From Cubamyces lactineus (lineage: Eukaryota > Basidiomycota > Agaricomycetes > Polyporales > Polyporaceae), in NCBI GenBank assembly GCA_022376465.1, contig JACDTU010000025.1, positions 124,001 to 188,000 on the forward strand: DNA of 64,000 bases, read 5' to 3'. Of the stretch, positions 32,594 through 42,362 are shown piece after piece. A program made the position numbers and the translations under genes. The notes beneath the pieces were generated by a model that saw nothing but the letters and a program-made list of their open reading frames with translations, was not told the origin of the DNA and searched no databases. How positions within the stretch are numbered: position 1 is the stretch's first letter; every line of letters starts with the position of its first letter.

Positions 32594-33469
32594 TTGTTAA
32601 AAGTGCAGAGGCCTACGTCGGAAGACAACGACTACGAAACGCATCAGAACTCTCTCTTGCTCGTAACGTACAGAGAGACGATAGTCAATACGGAGGGAAC
32701 TACACAACCCCCATTGCGACAATCACCCAGGGTACTAGGCGGAAGGAACAAAACACTGCCGAGCTTACCACCACTCACGATCCCGGAGAATATAGTTGCT
32801 CTCCCAAGATCGCCAGGAGGATCCCCATTCCCCTTGATAAGAGGTTTTAGCTCGACAATCCCTTACGTAGAAAGTACCAGTTCGACATCGTCGGGTCGGA
32901 GCACTCGAGTATCGGAACAAGAACCCGCGTTTCAGAGAACAGACGAGTGGAGAGAATATAGGAATTCTCTGGCCATTCAGGCGGAATCAGGAGTAGCAAT
33001 AGGCGTACCCATTCCAACCCGAGCGAGTCCAGGAACGGATAGTTCGGATCGATCGACTCCAGGAACAAGTGTTGAAGAAGCATCCTCAACGGACGGGATA
33101 TTCTATCGGAGAACACAGCTTCCGGTGCACGCGATCGATACACTTCGAGTTATAGCAGATAACTTGGAAGTACTAGGACAGGAAGACTTCACGAGGAGAT
33201 ATCACGCGACTCTCGAACGAGCCCATCGATACATAACTCAGGTCATCCAGACACTCGAATTTATTCCAAGACAAGCTGTTACGCCTCCAACGAGGGTACG
33301 GAACTTTGCGGGATATCTTCAGAACCAGATTGACTACCTGCGAGCAAAGGTCCTCAATCCGGAGAACTACGCAGATATAGACCTCGAAGAAAATCTTAGG
33401 AAATTTCGTAGTTGCCTCCGAGCTAGGGAACTACATCAGGCTTTCCTACGACAAGCACAACGTGTATGA
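32594..33469 (+). CDS. Retrotransposon ORF1, 291 codons without an ATG
   Basis: Open from inside the 5' LTR (after a stop at 32537-32539) to TGA at 33467-33469, with no methionine codon anywhere. The protein has a Ser/Thr/Pro-rich first half and a more ordered end with IDTLRVIADNLEVLGQEDF, RAHRYITQVIQTLEF and a QNQIDYLRAKVLNPENYADI segment. No known domain recognised. Its stop overlaps the gag start as ATGA. Translation would need a non-AUG start (CTG at 32573-32575 or TTG at 32594 are candidates), splicing, or the ATG has been lost. It may be an N-terminal gag-like protein. Confidence 0.65.
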   Translation: MLKVQRPTSEDNDYETHQNSLLLVTYRETIVNTEGTTQPPLRQSPRVLGGRNKTLPSLPPLTIPENIVALPRSPGGSPFPLIRGFSSTIPYVESTSSTSSGRSTRVSEQEPAFQRTDEWREYRNSLAIQAESGVAIGVPIPTRASPGTDSSDRSTPGTSVEEASSTDGIFYRRTQLPVHAIDTLRVIADNLEVLGQEDFTRRYHATLERAHRYITQVIQTLEFIPRQAVTPPTRVRNFAGYLQNQIDYLRAKVLNPENYADIDLEENLRKFRSCLRARELHQAFLRQAQRV

Positions 33470-35340
33470 GTTCAGCTGAACCATATAGTTGTTCAAGGTT
33501 ATATCATCTCTACAACTCCGACAAAGCTCGGGACGTATACTATCGAGAAAGCGTAGACAAGTGGAATTTTTGCACCAACGAAAGGTGTCCACTTCGGTAC
33601 AACACTAAGGAAGTTCCAAACGTCAAGCACGCATCGGCTTTAATCCTAACACACTCCTCACAAGAGCGGGATATTACTAGTACCCACGGACGACAACCCG
33701 CGGTAGTCAAGAAGCCACTACTTGCTGGAAAAGCTACTGGTCGGATTAATAGTCCGAGAGTTGTGTCAGGATCGTTTCCGACTTCAAGAGTAGGAACCCC
33801 GAAACCTCAAGAATCCGAATCACCTAAGGAATCAGGTCCATCCTTCAAGGAGAAAGGAAAGGAGACCGAACTGCCTAAGGTAGAGGACTCGGACAAGGAG
33901 GACGAGACTTTTCGGACGACGGTCGAAGCACCTGAACCGAAAATCGAAGAAACTATTCGGATTAAGGTCGTAGTACCTGCACCGAAAACAGAAGACACTC
34001 GGGTAGAGGCAGAAACACCTGAACCGAGAGAAGAGCATATTCAGACAGAGGTCGAGGAGACTAAATCTGAATTGGAGTATACTGGTCGCAGCGCAACCCC
34101 AGAATTTGTACGAAAATCAGTACCATCGTACATGTCGGGAACAGCGACAGGAGAGTCCATTTCTGGAGCCCATAGATATGCGTTCACTCCGCAAGGGCAA
34201 GGCTCAGAAGGAGAAAGATACGGGTCTTTATCAAGTGGACCAGCCCCTCGGGCAACGGCAATTTCTGGAGGAGTTATCAATCCTTCTGGAGGTGGAGGAG
34301 GAGGCGGACCAGGTAGGCCCGGAGGTCGGCCTGACCCTGAGCCTTCAGATCCCTACTCCCCAGGAGGAGGACCACCAGGACCAGACCCAGACCCGGAACC
34401 GCAAGAAGCTCCAGGAAATGCGCCGCAAGGACACGGAAAGGGCAAGATCAAGGACCCTGAGGTCTTCAACGGAGACCGAGACAAAACCAGGTCCTTCCTC
34501 AATCAACTGTTCCTGTTGTTCACGGCGCGACCCCACGACTTCGTTAATGATTACACGAAGGTGGCGACGGCCCTATCCTTCATGGAAGGGGACAATATAA
34601 ACTACTGGAAGGACATCACAATTCAGCGAGCTGAAGAGGAAATTAGACCGGGAGTCTATCGAGGATTTGACTCTTGGCCGGTCTTCAAGAGGAATTTCCT
34701 GCTCGCATTTGCCCCAGTAGACGAGGTGGATGACTCTATGGTTAATCTCACGACGATACAGCTCAAGGACTACTCTTCAGTCGATGAGTTCAATGCGAGG
34801 TTCATGGATCTAGCTCTTAAGGGAAAAATTCTGGACCCAGCAGCGCAACTGGCCCTGTACAGGAATGCGCTTCCAGAATATTTACTGAAGAAGATATCCA
34901 TGTCGTACCCTCCGCCGACGACCATTGAAGAGTGGATGACTAGGACTAAGGAGATCGACCATAGCTATCACCTTACGGAGAAGATTTTGGCTAATCGCAG
35001 AGGACGCAAGGCCAAAACCTTGAAGACTAAGAAGAATGTCAAGAAGGTTAATATCGAGGACGACTCGCTCGATATTAACAAGCTCTCTGTCAAGGAGAGA
35101 CAGGAGCTGCAAGACAAGGGACTATGTTTCCGGTGCAGGAAGCCGGGACATATTTCCAGAGACTGTCCTTCTAAACCTAAGAAGCCCGGCAAACCTGTTA
35201 GTCGGAAGGTACGACAGGTTACCGACGAGGACTTAGAGGACGAGTCTGAGGAAATCTCAGACGAAGAGGACGACGAGGACGAAGAGGACAATGTTTCTAT
35301 TAACGCACTCAGGGCTACAGATTTCGAGACGGGTTTTTAG
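33466..35340 (+). CDS. gag: Gag polyprotein
   Basis: 624 residues forming the nucleocapsid/capsid precursor. It contains a long acidic, Pro/Glu-rich spacer (about residues 105-230), Gly/Pro-rich linkers, a retrotransposon gag domain (about 330-500: DPEVFNGDRDKTRSFLNQL, WPVFKRNFLLAF, LKDYSSVDEFNARF), then the zinc knuckle CFRCRKPGHISRDCP and an acidic C-terminus. The start ATG overlaps the stop of the upstream ORF (ATGA). The stop TAG (35338-35340) directly follows a GGGTTTT slippery heptamer, so pol is probably made by -1 frameshifting. Confidence 0.92.
   Translation: MSSAEPYSCSRLYHLYNSDKARDVYYRESVDKWNFCTNERCPLRYNTKEVPNVKHASALILTHSSQERDITSTHGRQPAVVKKPLLAGKATGRINSPRVVSGSFPTSRVGTPKPQESESPKESGPSFKEKGKETELPKVEDSDKEDETFRTTVEAPEPKIEETIRIKVVVPAPKTEDTRVEAETPEPREEHIQTEVEETKSELEYTGRSATPEFVRKSVPSYMSGTATGESISGAHRYAFTPQGQGSEGERYGSLSSGPAPRATAISGGVINPSGGGGGGGPGRPGGRPDPEPSDPYSPGGGPPGPDPDPEPQEAPGNAPQGHGKGKIKDPEVFNGDRDKTRSFLNQLFLLFTARPHDFVNDYTKVATALSFMEGDNINYWKDITIQRAEEEIRPGVYRGFDSWPVFKRNFLLAFAPVDEVDDSMVNLTTIQLKDYSSVDEFNARFMDLALKGKILDPAAQLALYRNALPEYLLKKISMSYPPPTTIEEWMTRTKEIDHSYHLTEKILANRRGRKAKTLKTKKNVKKVNIEDDSLDINKLSVKERQELQDKGLCFRCRKPGHISRDCPSKPKKPGKPVSRKVRQVTDEDLEDESEEISDEEDDEDEEDNVSINALRATDFETGF
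35331..35337 (+). promoter_or_regulatory. -1 ribosomal frameshift slippery site
   Basis: GGGTTTT read as ACG GGT TTT TAG in the gag frame fits X-XXY-YYZ. A -1 slip gives GGG TTT TTA and continues without stop into the protease frame, which has no ATG of its own near its beginning. Confidence 0.75.
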
Positions 35341-38300
35341 GCAGGCAAGCAGACTCGACGCCTGACTTGCCCAAGGAATTGCATGTAACTATTGTAACCA
35401 ATACAGAGCGGAGACGCAGTGCTCTGCTGATACCCGGTTACATGCAGGTTCAGGACAAAGCCGTCGAAATCAAGGGACTCATTGACACTGGTGCGGATGC
35501 CGTGATCGTCAATAAAAAGATTGTGGACAAGTACAATCTTCCGACAGTCAGACTACCAAAGACTCTGACTTTCCGGAACGCGGACGATAGCGTTAATAGC
35601 ATGGGAACCATTACCCATCGGGTGGAGGGGACATTTAATCTCCACGGGAAGAAGCTCCCAACAAATTGGTATGTGGCCGACATTGGGCGGGACGATGTCC
35701 TATTCGGCATGCCATGGATCCGCAAGTACAATCCTAATATCGACTGGGAAAGTGGTCGCATTACTTTCAAGTCGGATATTATCAAGAAGCAGCAGCAGAT
35801 CCATAAATACCAATGCGAGCACGACCCACCTGAAGGGATGCTGTGGAACTTCCCAGTAAAACCTCTAAATCAAGACCTGGTCGTATCGTTCGTACGTGCT
35901 ATACCGGACGAGGACGACGCAGACCCAGACTCCGAAAGGCTTACATTTAATCCTTCGAGGGCCATTGAGCTATGGTACCGCAAGAAGAAAATCCGAAAGA
36001 TTAATAAGTCTACGGAGATCGCTATAGCAGCGAAGAAAGACCAGAAGGAGAAGACCTTGGACGAAATCCTACCTGATTTTGTAAAGGACTACCGACAGGT
36101 CTTTGAGAAAAAGGCAGCAAGTAGATTTCCGCCCTCGAGACCATGGGACCATGCTATCGAATTCAAGAAGGACTTCGACCATCATACCAAGGGGTCTTGG
36201 AGGAAAATCTACCCTCTGACCTATACGGAACGTATAGAACTCGACAAATTCATTGCGGAGAACCTTGAGAAGGGCTACATTCAAAAATCCAAGTCTCCAC
36301 TAGCCTCGCCATTTTTCTTTGTCACCAAGAAAGATGGGAGTCTTCGACCTGTTCAAGACTACAGGGCTCTTAATGAGGGGACTATAAAAACGCATATCCC
36401 TTGCCGCTCATCAGCGACATCATTGACCGGCTGAAGGGGGCCACAATATTCACCAAACTCGACGTGAGAGCAGGGTACAATAATGTGCGCATCAAGGAGG
36501 GCGATGAGTGGAAAGCTGCGTTTATAACACCCAGTGGATTGTTCGAACCAACAGTCATGTTTTTTGGTCTGTGCAATGCACCGGCCACATTCCAAAACAT
36601 GATGAACGACCTCTTCCGAGACATGCTCCAGGAAGGATGGATGGTCATTTATATGGACGACATCCTGATATTCTCAGACAATGTCGAGGATCACCATGAG
36701 CGGACGCGAAGAGCTTTACAGCGACTTCAAGACAGTGATCTATTCCTCAAAGCGGAAAAATGCGAATTCGACAGACAAGAAGTCGAATTCCTAGGATCAA
36801 TAATCCGACCGGGGGTAGTCGCTATGGATCCAGTAAAGCTAAAGGCAATTATCGAGTGGGAACCACCGAAAACAGTCAAGCAGGTTCAGGCATTCCTGGG
36901 GTTCGGTAATTTCTACCGACGGTTCATTCGGGATTATTCAAAGATAGTCCGACCCCTCACGGAATTAACCAAGAAGGACCAGCCTTTTCTGTGGACCCCT
37001 GATTGTCAGAAAGCATTCGACACACTCAAGAAGCGGTTTACTGAAGAACCGATCCTGCAAATCCCGGATCCGGAGAAACCATTTCAGATTGAGTGCGATG
37101 CTTCTAAAGTCGCAACAGGTGCTGTACTACGACAGCAAGGAGAGGACGGACTATGGCATCCTTGTGCCTATTTGTCCAAGTCCTTTACTCCTGCGGAACG
37201 GAACTATCAGATTTATGATAGGGAATTGTTGGCCATTGTTCGAGCCCTCGAAGCATGGCGGCATTTTTTGCAGGGTTCCCCACACCCTACAGAAATTCTA
37301 TCAGATCACAAAAATCTGACCTACTTCCGTACGGCGCAGAAGCTAAATCGCAGGCAGGCACGATGGCATTTATTCCTCTCGGAGTTCAACATCGTAATCA
37401 AGCACCAACCCGGAAAATCCCTCACTCAAGCAGACGCCCTTTCTCGGAGATCAGGGCATGACGGGGGGGAAAATGACAACAAGGATGTCGTATTATTGGG
37501 ACCAGAACTTTTTGCCAAAGCTGTCAACGTTGAGCTACAAGAGCGCATCCGCGATAGCAAGCTACGGGACAGCTCGGTAGTAGAGTACATTACCCTAAAA
37601 GGAAAGGCTACCAAACGCCCAGAGTTCGGCAAACCAGAAGATTGGTCCGACGACGACGGAATACTCCTGTACAAGAACAGGGTATATGTTCCACCAGATA
37701 ATCAATTGTATCGTGATATAGTCAAGATGCATCACGACGCACCGATTATGGGACACCCAGGAGTCCAGAAAACCTACGATCTGGTTAAACGGGAATATAT
37801 GTGGCCAGGCATGCGGAAATTCATTGTGCAATATGTCAAAGGTTGCGCCGCTTGCCAAACAAGCAAGGTCAATACGCATCCCATTAAACCAGGCTTAATT
37901 CCCATTCGACACAGTGGGGATACTAGGCCTTTCCGGACCATTACAATGGATTATATCACGGATCTACCAGAGTCGGATGGATTCAATGCCGTCCAAGTGG
38001 TAGTTGACCATGATGTATCCAAGGCAGCGGTATTTTCCCCTTGCACCAAGAATATTACGGCAGAAGGAGCCATGGATATTCTGCAAAGGGATGTATATCG
38101 CAGATTCGGACTACCTGCGAAGGTCATCTCGGATCGAGGGCCGCAATTCATCTCCAAGGCATTCAAAGAATTACACAACAGCCTCGGAATTGAAACGGCA
38201 CTCAGCACGGCCTATCATCCTCAGACAGATGGGGAAACGGAGCGAGTCAATCAGGAACTCGACTTAGCACTTCGGCTCTACTGTGCTAACAATCCGGAGA

Positions 38301-38989
38301 ACTGGGCCAAACTGCTGCCTCAATTCGAATTCGCGCACAATCAGCGGACACACTCTGTCACGGGAAAATCCCCGTTTGAACTCCTCTACGGGTTTCAGCC
38401 AGAGGCCGCTGGGACAGTCCGAACCACCCCAAAGCATCCAAGTACGGAGCAGAGGCTTCAAAGTCTTCAGGAAGCCAGGGAGAATACAATAGCTGCGCAT
38501 GCGCAGGCCGCCGCAGCCATGTCAAGAAGACTCCCCGCTGCTCAAGTTCCGCTGAAGCTCGGAGACAAGGTTCTTCTCGATACAAAGAACCTCAGGCTTC
38601 CATATGTCTCTAGGAAGTTGATTCCAAAACGAGTGGGACCGTTCGCTATCGTTAAGGTCTTGGGACCGGTTACATTTAAGTTAAAACTTCCGGAGAAATG
38701 GAAGATACACCCAGTCTTCCACGCAGCGCTACTTACTCCGTACCACACAACTAAGGAGCACGGACCAGACTACATCCGACCTCCACCGATTCCCACTCCA
38801 GACTCGACGGAAGGAGAGGAATGGGAGGTAGAAGCAATCCTAAGCCACCGTACCCGAGGTACCCGAAAACAGTACCTAGTGGCTTGGAAGGGTTGGCCTG
38901 CATCGGAGAATTCTTGGGAACCAGAAAAACATCTCAAGAATGCGCAGTCAATCCTGCGCAACTATAAGAAGAGGCACAAATTGTCGTAA
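35333..38989 (+). CDS. pol: Pol polyprotein (protease, RT, RNase H, integrase, chromodomain), one-base frameshift
   Basis: Read in the -1 frame from the gag end. Aspartic protease motif GLIDTGADAVIVN (about 35481). Reverse transcriptase from RIELDKFIAENLEKGYI, SPFFFVTKKDGSLRPVQDYRALN, catalytic YMDDILIFS (36650). RNase H core ECDASKVATGAVL. Integrase HHCC finger (HHDAPIMGHPG...CAACQTSK), DD35E core with MDYITDLP, ISDRGPQF and TERVN, a GPF module KRVGPFAIVK, and a chromodomain WEVEAILSHRTRGTRKQYLVAWKGW to 38985. After LNEGTIK the frame breaks at an A5 run (36386-36390): adding one A would restore NAYPLPLISDIIDRL, the expected block. Either a real mutation or a homopolymer sequence error. Confidence 0.93.
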
Positions 38990-39055
38990 AAAGACTCAAC
39001 CCACTCCTCACTCAAATATTCCCTCCAATTTTCTAAACATTTTCTGATATTCACT

Positions 39056-40348
39056 ATGGTCAACACTCGCACTCATCTCACTGGTCGCCGCTTCTCTGAG
39101 GCTTCCAGACGCAACATTCCCCGTCCCCCCAACTTCATCCGCGAACGGAGGACGGTCTTCTACAACCACCTCCCTCGACACACTGTCTCGGCCAACGACG
39201 AAGGCACCCTCGCCGACCGCATCGGCTGGGTCATTGTCCACCCCGACCTCTACAGTCACGTAGAGGCTCGAATTTCTCATCTCCCTGAGGTCAAGGACCT
39301 CATCGACGTCTACCGCTCTCTCGCCAGGGCTGCTCCGTCCTACGGAGTTCTCGTCAACTATAACAAGAGGACGTCGGCGCCCAAGTCGGAGAAGAAGAAG
39401 GTCGATCAGGTTGCGAACGAGGCTTACCAGGCGGTGATCCAAGGAGCAGAGAAGGTACTCTCGATGCTCGCTAACCCCCAGATCGCGGGGGCTCTCTCGG
39501 ATCTCATGCCCCTCCGCAACCAACACGGTACTCATAACTGGGGACATATTTTCTGGCCGCAACGTCTCGATGACTACCCGGAGTCTATCGAGGTAGATGA
39601 GGATGAAGACGCGGACGTGAGTTCAGTTGGAGGATGGTCAGTTCCCTCAACTGACCCATGGAAGATTGCTACTCCAGACCCCGAGGAAGAAGCCGTCAAG
39701 TGGGGACAAACCTCTGAGGAGTCCACCCCCTCTTTGGTTTCATCTCGTTCGGATTCACCTTACTCCGAGGTGGAATCGTTCGACCTTCTCCCGGAGCTTG
39801 AGCATCTCGAGCTCAGTACGGTTGACGAGGTCGACGAGCTCCTTGAGGAGGAGTTCCACGAAGCCCTGAAGGTCGCGGTTAGGGCACCCTCTCCTCCTCC
39901 TCCCCCACCAGCGACTCTCACTAAGAACGCTGAAGAACCTCGCGGACGCTGCGGTTTCTTTCGAGGAACTGGAGAAGATCGACTTGGCTATGTCAATTCC
40001 AACAGCGACATCTTCGTGGTCCCCAACAATCCTTTCGGCATCTCCGTCACTCGGATCATGGTCGCATACCATCTGCGATGGCCGGAAGCTTCTGTCAGGA
40101 CCACAATGGCAGCCTCTCTCCTTATCGACGACGTCATCGCTCGTCGAGGAAATTTCCCTGCCTTCAAGATCGAGGCCGAACGCACCCCGACGACTTATCG
40201 CCAGGCTATAGGCATGTCGGCGGCAGAATCGGCGCAGTGGGATTGTATTCGGGCAGTAGGTAATGTGTCTGACCTCGTCCAGATCTCTTTGGACGTCTTC
40301 CGTCCTGAGGTCGTCGAGCGTAACCAGAACATTATCGTGCATGCCTAA
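39056..40348 (+). CDS. Extra ORF in the env position of the retrotransposon, unknown function
   Basis: 430 residues, ATG 67 bp after the pol stop, ending 35 bp before the 3' LTR. Not recognised. It starts MVNTRTHLTGRRFSEASRRNIPR, has a structured part (DRIGWVIVHPDLYSHVEARISHL, EKVLSMLANPQIAGALSDL), an acidic middle (IEVDEDEDADV, LLPELEHLELSTVDEVDEL), a PPPPPP stretch and a C-terminal domain (RIMVAYHLRWPEASVRTTM). No signal peptide or membrane helix, so it is not an envelope protein. Its codons end in C or G more often than those of gag-pol, suggesting capture from a host gene. It is uninterrupted, which implies use. Confidence 0.8.
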   Translation: MVNTRTHLTGRRFSEASRRNIPRPPNFIRERRTVFYNHLPRHTVSANDEGTLADRIGWVIVHPDLYSHVEARISHLPEVKDLIDVYRSLARAAPSYGVLVNYNKRTSAPKSEKKKVDQVANEAYQAVIQGAEKVLSMLANPQIAGALSDLMPLRNQHGTHNWGHIFWPQRLDDYPESIEVDEDEDADVSSVGGWSVPSTDPWKIATPDPEEEAVKWGQTSEESTPSLVSSRSDSPYSEVESFDLLPELEHLELSTVDEVDELLEEEFHEALKVAVRAPSPPPPPPATLTKNAEEPRGRCGFFRGTGEDRLGYVNSNSDIFVVPNNPFGISVTRIMVAYHLRWPEASVRTTMAASLLIDDVIARRGNFPAFKIEAERTPTTYRQAIGMSAAESAQWDCIRAVGNVSDLVQISLDVFRPEVVERNQNIIVHA

Positions 40349-40368
40349 GGTCGAGGACGACCTTCAGC

Positions 40369-40379
40369 GGAGGGGGAGC
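40369..40379 (+). other. Polypurine tract
   Basis: GCGGAGGGGGAG just before the 3' LTR start at 40383; expected plus-strand primer site. Confidence 0.75.
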
Positions 40380-40382
40380 TAA

Positions 40383-41469
40383 TGTTACAAATGTACGATA
40401 GGCGTCTTACGAACTGTACGATTTGGTATGGTCTCTACTTCCGTCTCTGTACTATACGAATATGGCGGACTCTAGGATTCTAGCTACGGTTCTTAAAGAC
40501 AGGAATGGTCTCGTATTATCTAGGACTCTCTAGGACTTTCTATGCACAGTTACTGCTGCACAGTGCACAGTTACTTCCGCGCAGTGCACAGGCGCTTCTG
40601 CACAGTCCACAGCAGCACTGCCACAGTGTTACTAGGTTCGACTAGCGCTGACTACTACGTGTTACGCTTTCGAGCGTGACTCTTAAACTATCAAGCCTTA
40701 AGACGTCAATGAATAGAGAGCTTGTATCTATTCAGCTACTAGCCCTAGCTTGTCGAAGATAAGTGCGTAGTAGTGTTTGCAGTTGAGAGCGAGTTAACGA
40801 GCAACCAAAGTCGTATTTCGCGAAGAGACTGAAAGCTGAGGGTCGCTCTATGGCGTCGCCTCTTATATACATGTATACCAGCCTGTAGACGGAACGTTCT
40901 AGCGTATACAAGGACTTTCTGGTGCATAGTAGTCAGCGCTAGTCGAACCTAGTAACACTGTGGCAGTGCTGCTGTGTACTGTGCAGAAGCGCTGTGCACT
41001 GCGCGGAAGCGACTGTGCACTGTGCAGAAGTAACTGTGCATGGAAAGTCCTAGATAATACGAGACTGTTCCATAGAATCCGCCATATACAATCGTAGCTG
41101 GAGTCCCAGAGCCTACCATACTTGTATCGTACAGAGTAAGTACTAGAAACCGTTACCAGTTCGTCGAGACGTCGCAATACCTATTGTACATTCGTAACAC
41201 TACGCACCAGAAAGTCCATGTACACGCTAGAACATTCCGTCTACAGGCCTGTATACATGTATATAAGAGGCGACGCCATAGAGCGACCCTCAGCTTTCAG
41301 TCTCTTCGCGAAATACGACTTTGGTTGCTCGTTAACTCGCTTTCAACTGCAAATACTACTACGCGCTTATCTTCGACAAGCTAGGGCTAGTAGCTGAATA
41401 GATACAAGCTCTCTATTCATTGACGTCTTAAGGCTTGATAGTTTAAGAGTCACGCTCGAAAGCGTAACA
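40383..41469 (+). repeat. 3' LTR, interrupted by a solo LTR
   Basis: The two parts 40383-40659 and 41205-41469 together give 542 bp, nearly identical to the 5' LTR. The interruption carries its own 5-bp duplication CTACG (40655-40659 and 41200-41204). Confidence 0.95.
40660..41199 (-). mobile_element. Solo LTR of a related element, inserted in the 3' LTR
   Basis: 540 bp reading TGTTACGCTTTCGAGCG to ATTCGTAACA, the reverse complement of a diverged LTR of the same family. It differs at many positions from the host LTRs, so it belongs to another subfamily. It is flanked by CTACG duplications, so it came in as a full element and then lost its interior by LTR recombination. Confidence 0.92.
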
Positions 41470-41474
41470 GCCCC

Positions 41475-42362
41475 ACCTTTGGCATCAGCTCTCGGATTGC
41501 TGACTTTCTATAGACGCCAAACTGCCTTATGTATTGCAGTTCTACTACTTAATGCTATGGCAGCTCAGCGTGACTTTGTTGAGAGAGCAGCCACAGAGGA
41601 CGATCAAGAACAAGACAACGAGTCCTCTGACGATGACGAGTAGGATGCGTGGGAATCGCTTACACAGCCTTCCCGAAGAGGTAAGTACACCCTGTCTCAA
41701 GGAGCGGTGGATGCGCGCTTACATGTTTTGCTCATAGCTTCTTGTGAACATGCACGTTCTGACCAGATATATTCGTAGACATGCGTATATACTACTCGAA
41801 TTATCCTACAAAACTTCACGATTTTACGAGTACACGTGAAGGCTGCATGCGCTGATGAACAACCGCTGTCTCAAGGAGTGGTCCATGACTGTAAGTAGGG
41901 CAAACCCTTCTACTTCAGGCCCTCTTTGCTCATAATGATTTGTTGGCCTAAATATAAAGTTCACCTACGTCTGTGGCTGCTGCATACCCACCCGAGGCAT
42001 GATCCTGGAGTGGAGGGAACTACCGCGCCACTTCATCATAGCATTCAATCAGAGGGAAACTCGCAAGCATGATCGCGGTGCGGTTATACATAGCCCGCAT
42101 AACGCTCATCCTGGGAACACGACGAGCAGGAATTTGTGATGCAATCGTGAGCCCCAATAATTCCTTGGGGGTGACTCGCACGTGAACAAGACGTTTCCAA
42201 CTGAGACTGGATAGAGTCCCTCGGAACGGGTGAAGTGCGAAGATTACTCGCCCAGTACGTGAGCAAACTCCGGTGCGAAACTCTTCTCTCAGTATATGAA
42301 TATGCGGTGTCTAACATCAGACCGCAGGGACCCCGCTCTATCTCTGGATTCTCTTGTACTCC
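41475..42362. other. Spacer after retrotransposon
   Basis: About 890 bp. A short acidic reading MAAQRDFVERAATEDD...SSDDDE (41554-41643) could be the tail of a degraded gene. Nothing else can be supported. Confidence 0.4.

Larger units (their letters stand above)
32026..41469 (+). mobile_element. Ty3/gypsy LTR retrotransposon (chromovirus-like, Tf1-like self-priming)
   Basis: Complete element with 542-bp LTRs beginning TGTTAC and ending GTAACA, flanked by a 5-bp target duplication GCCCC (32021-32025 and 41470-41474). The order is LTR, self-primer binding site, an ORF lacking ATG, gag, pol (PR-RT-RNase H-INT-chromodomain), an extra 430-residue ORF, polypurine tract, LTR. The LTRs differ at one visible position (A at 32522 region versus G), so insertion is recent. 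A solo LTR (40660-41199) sits in the 3' LTR. Integrase after RNase H and a C-terminal chromodomain place it with Ty3/gypsy chromoviruses. One base is missing in pol, so this copy is probably defective. Confidence 0.95.

Noticed and set aside
39056..40348. Retroviral-type env gene
   Set aside because: No signal peptide, membrane helix or cysteine pattern of an envelope protein.
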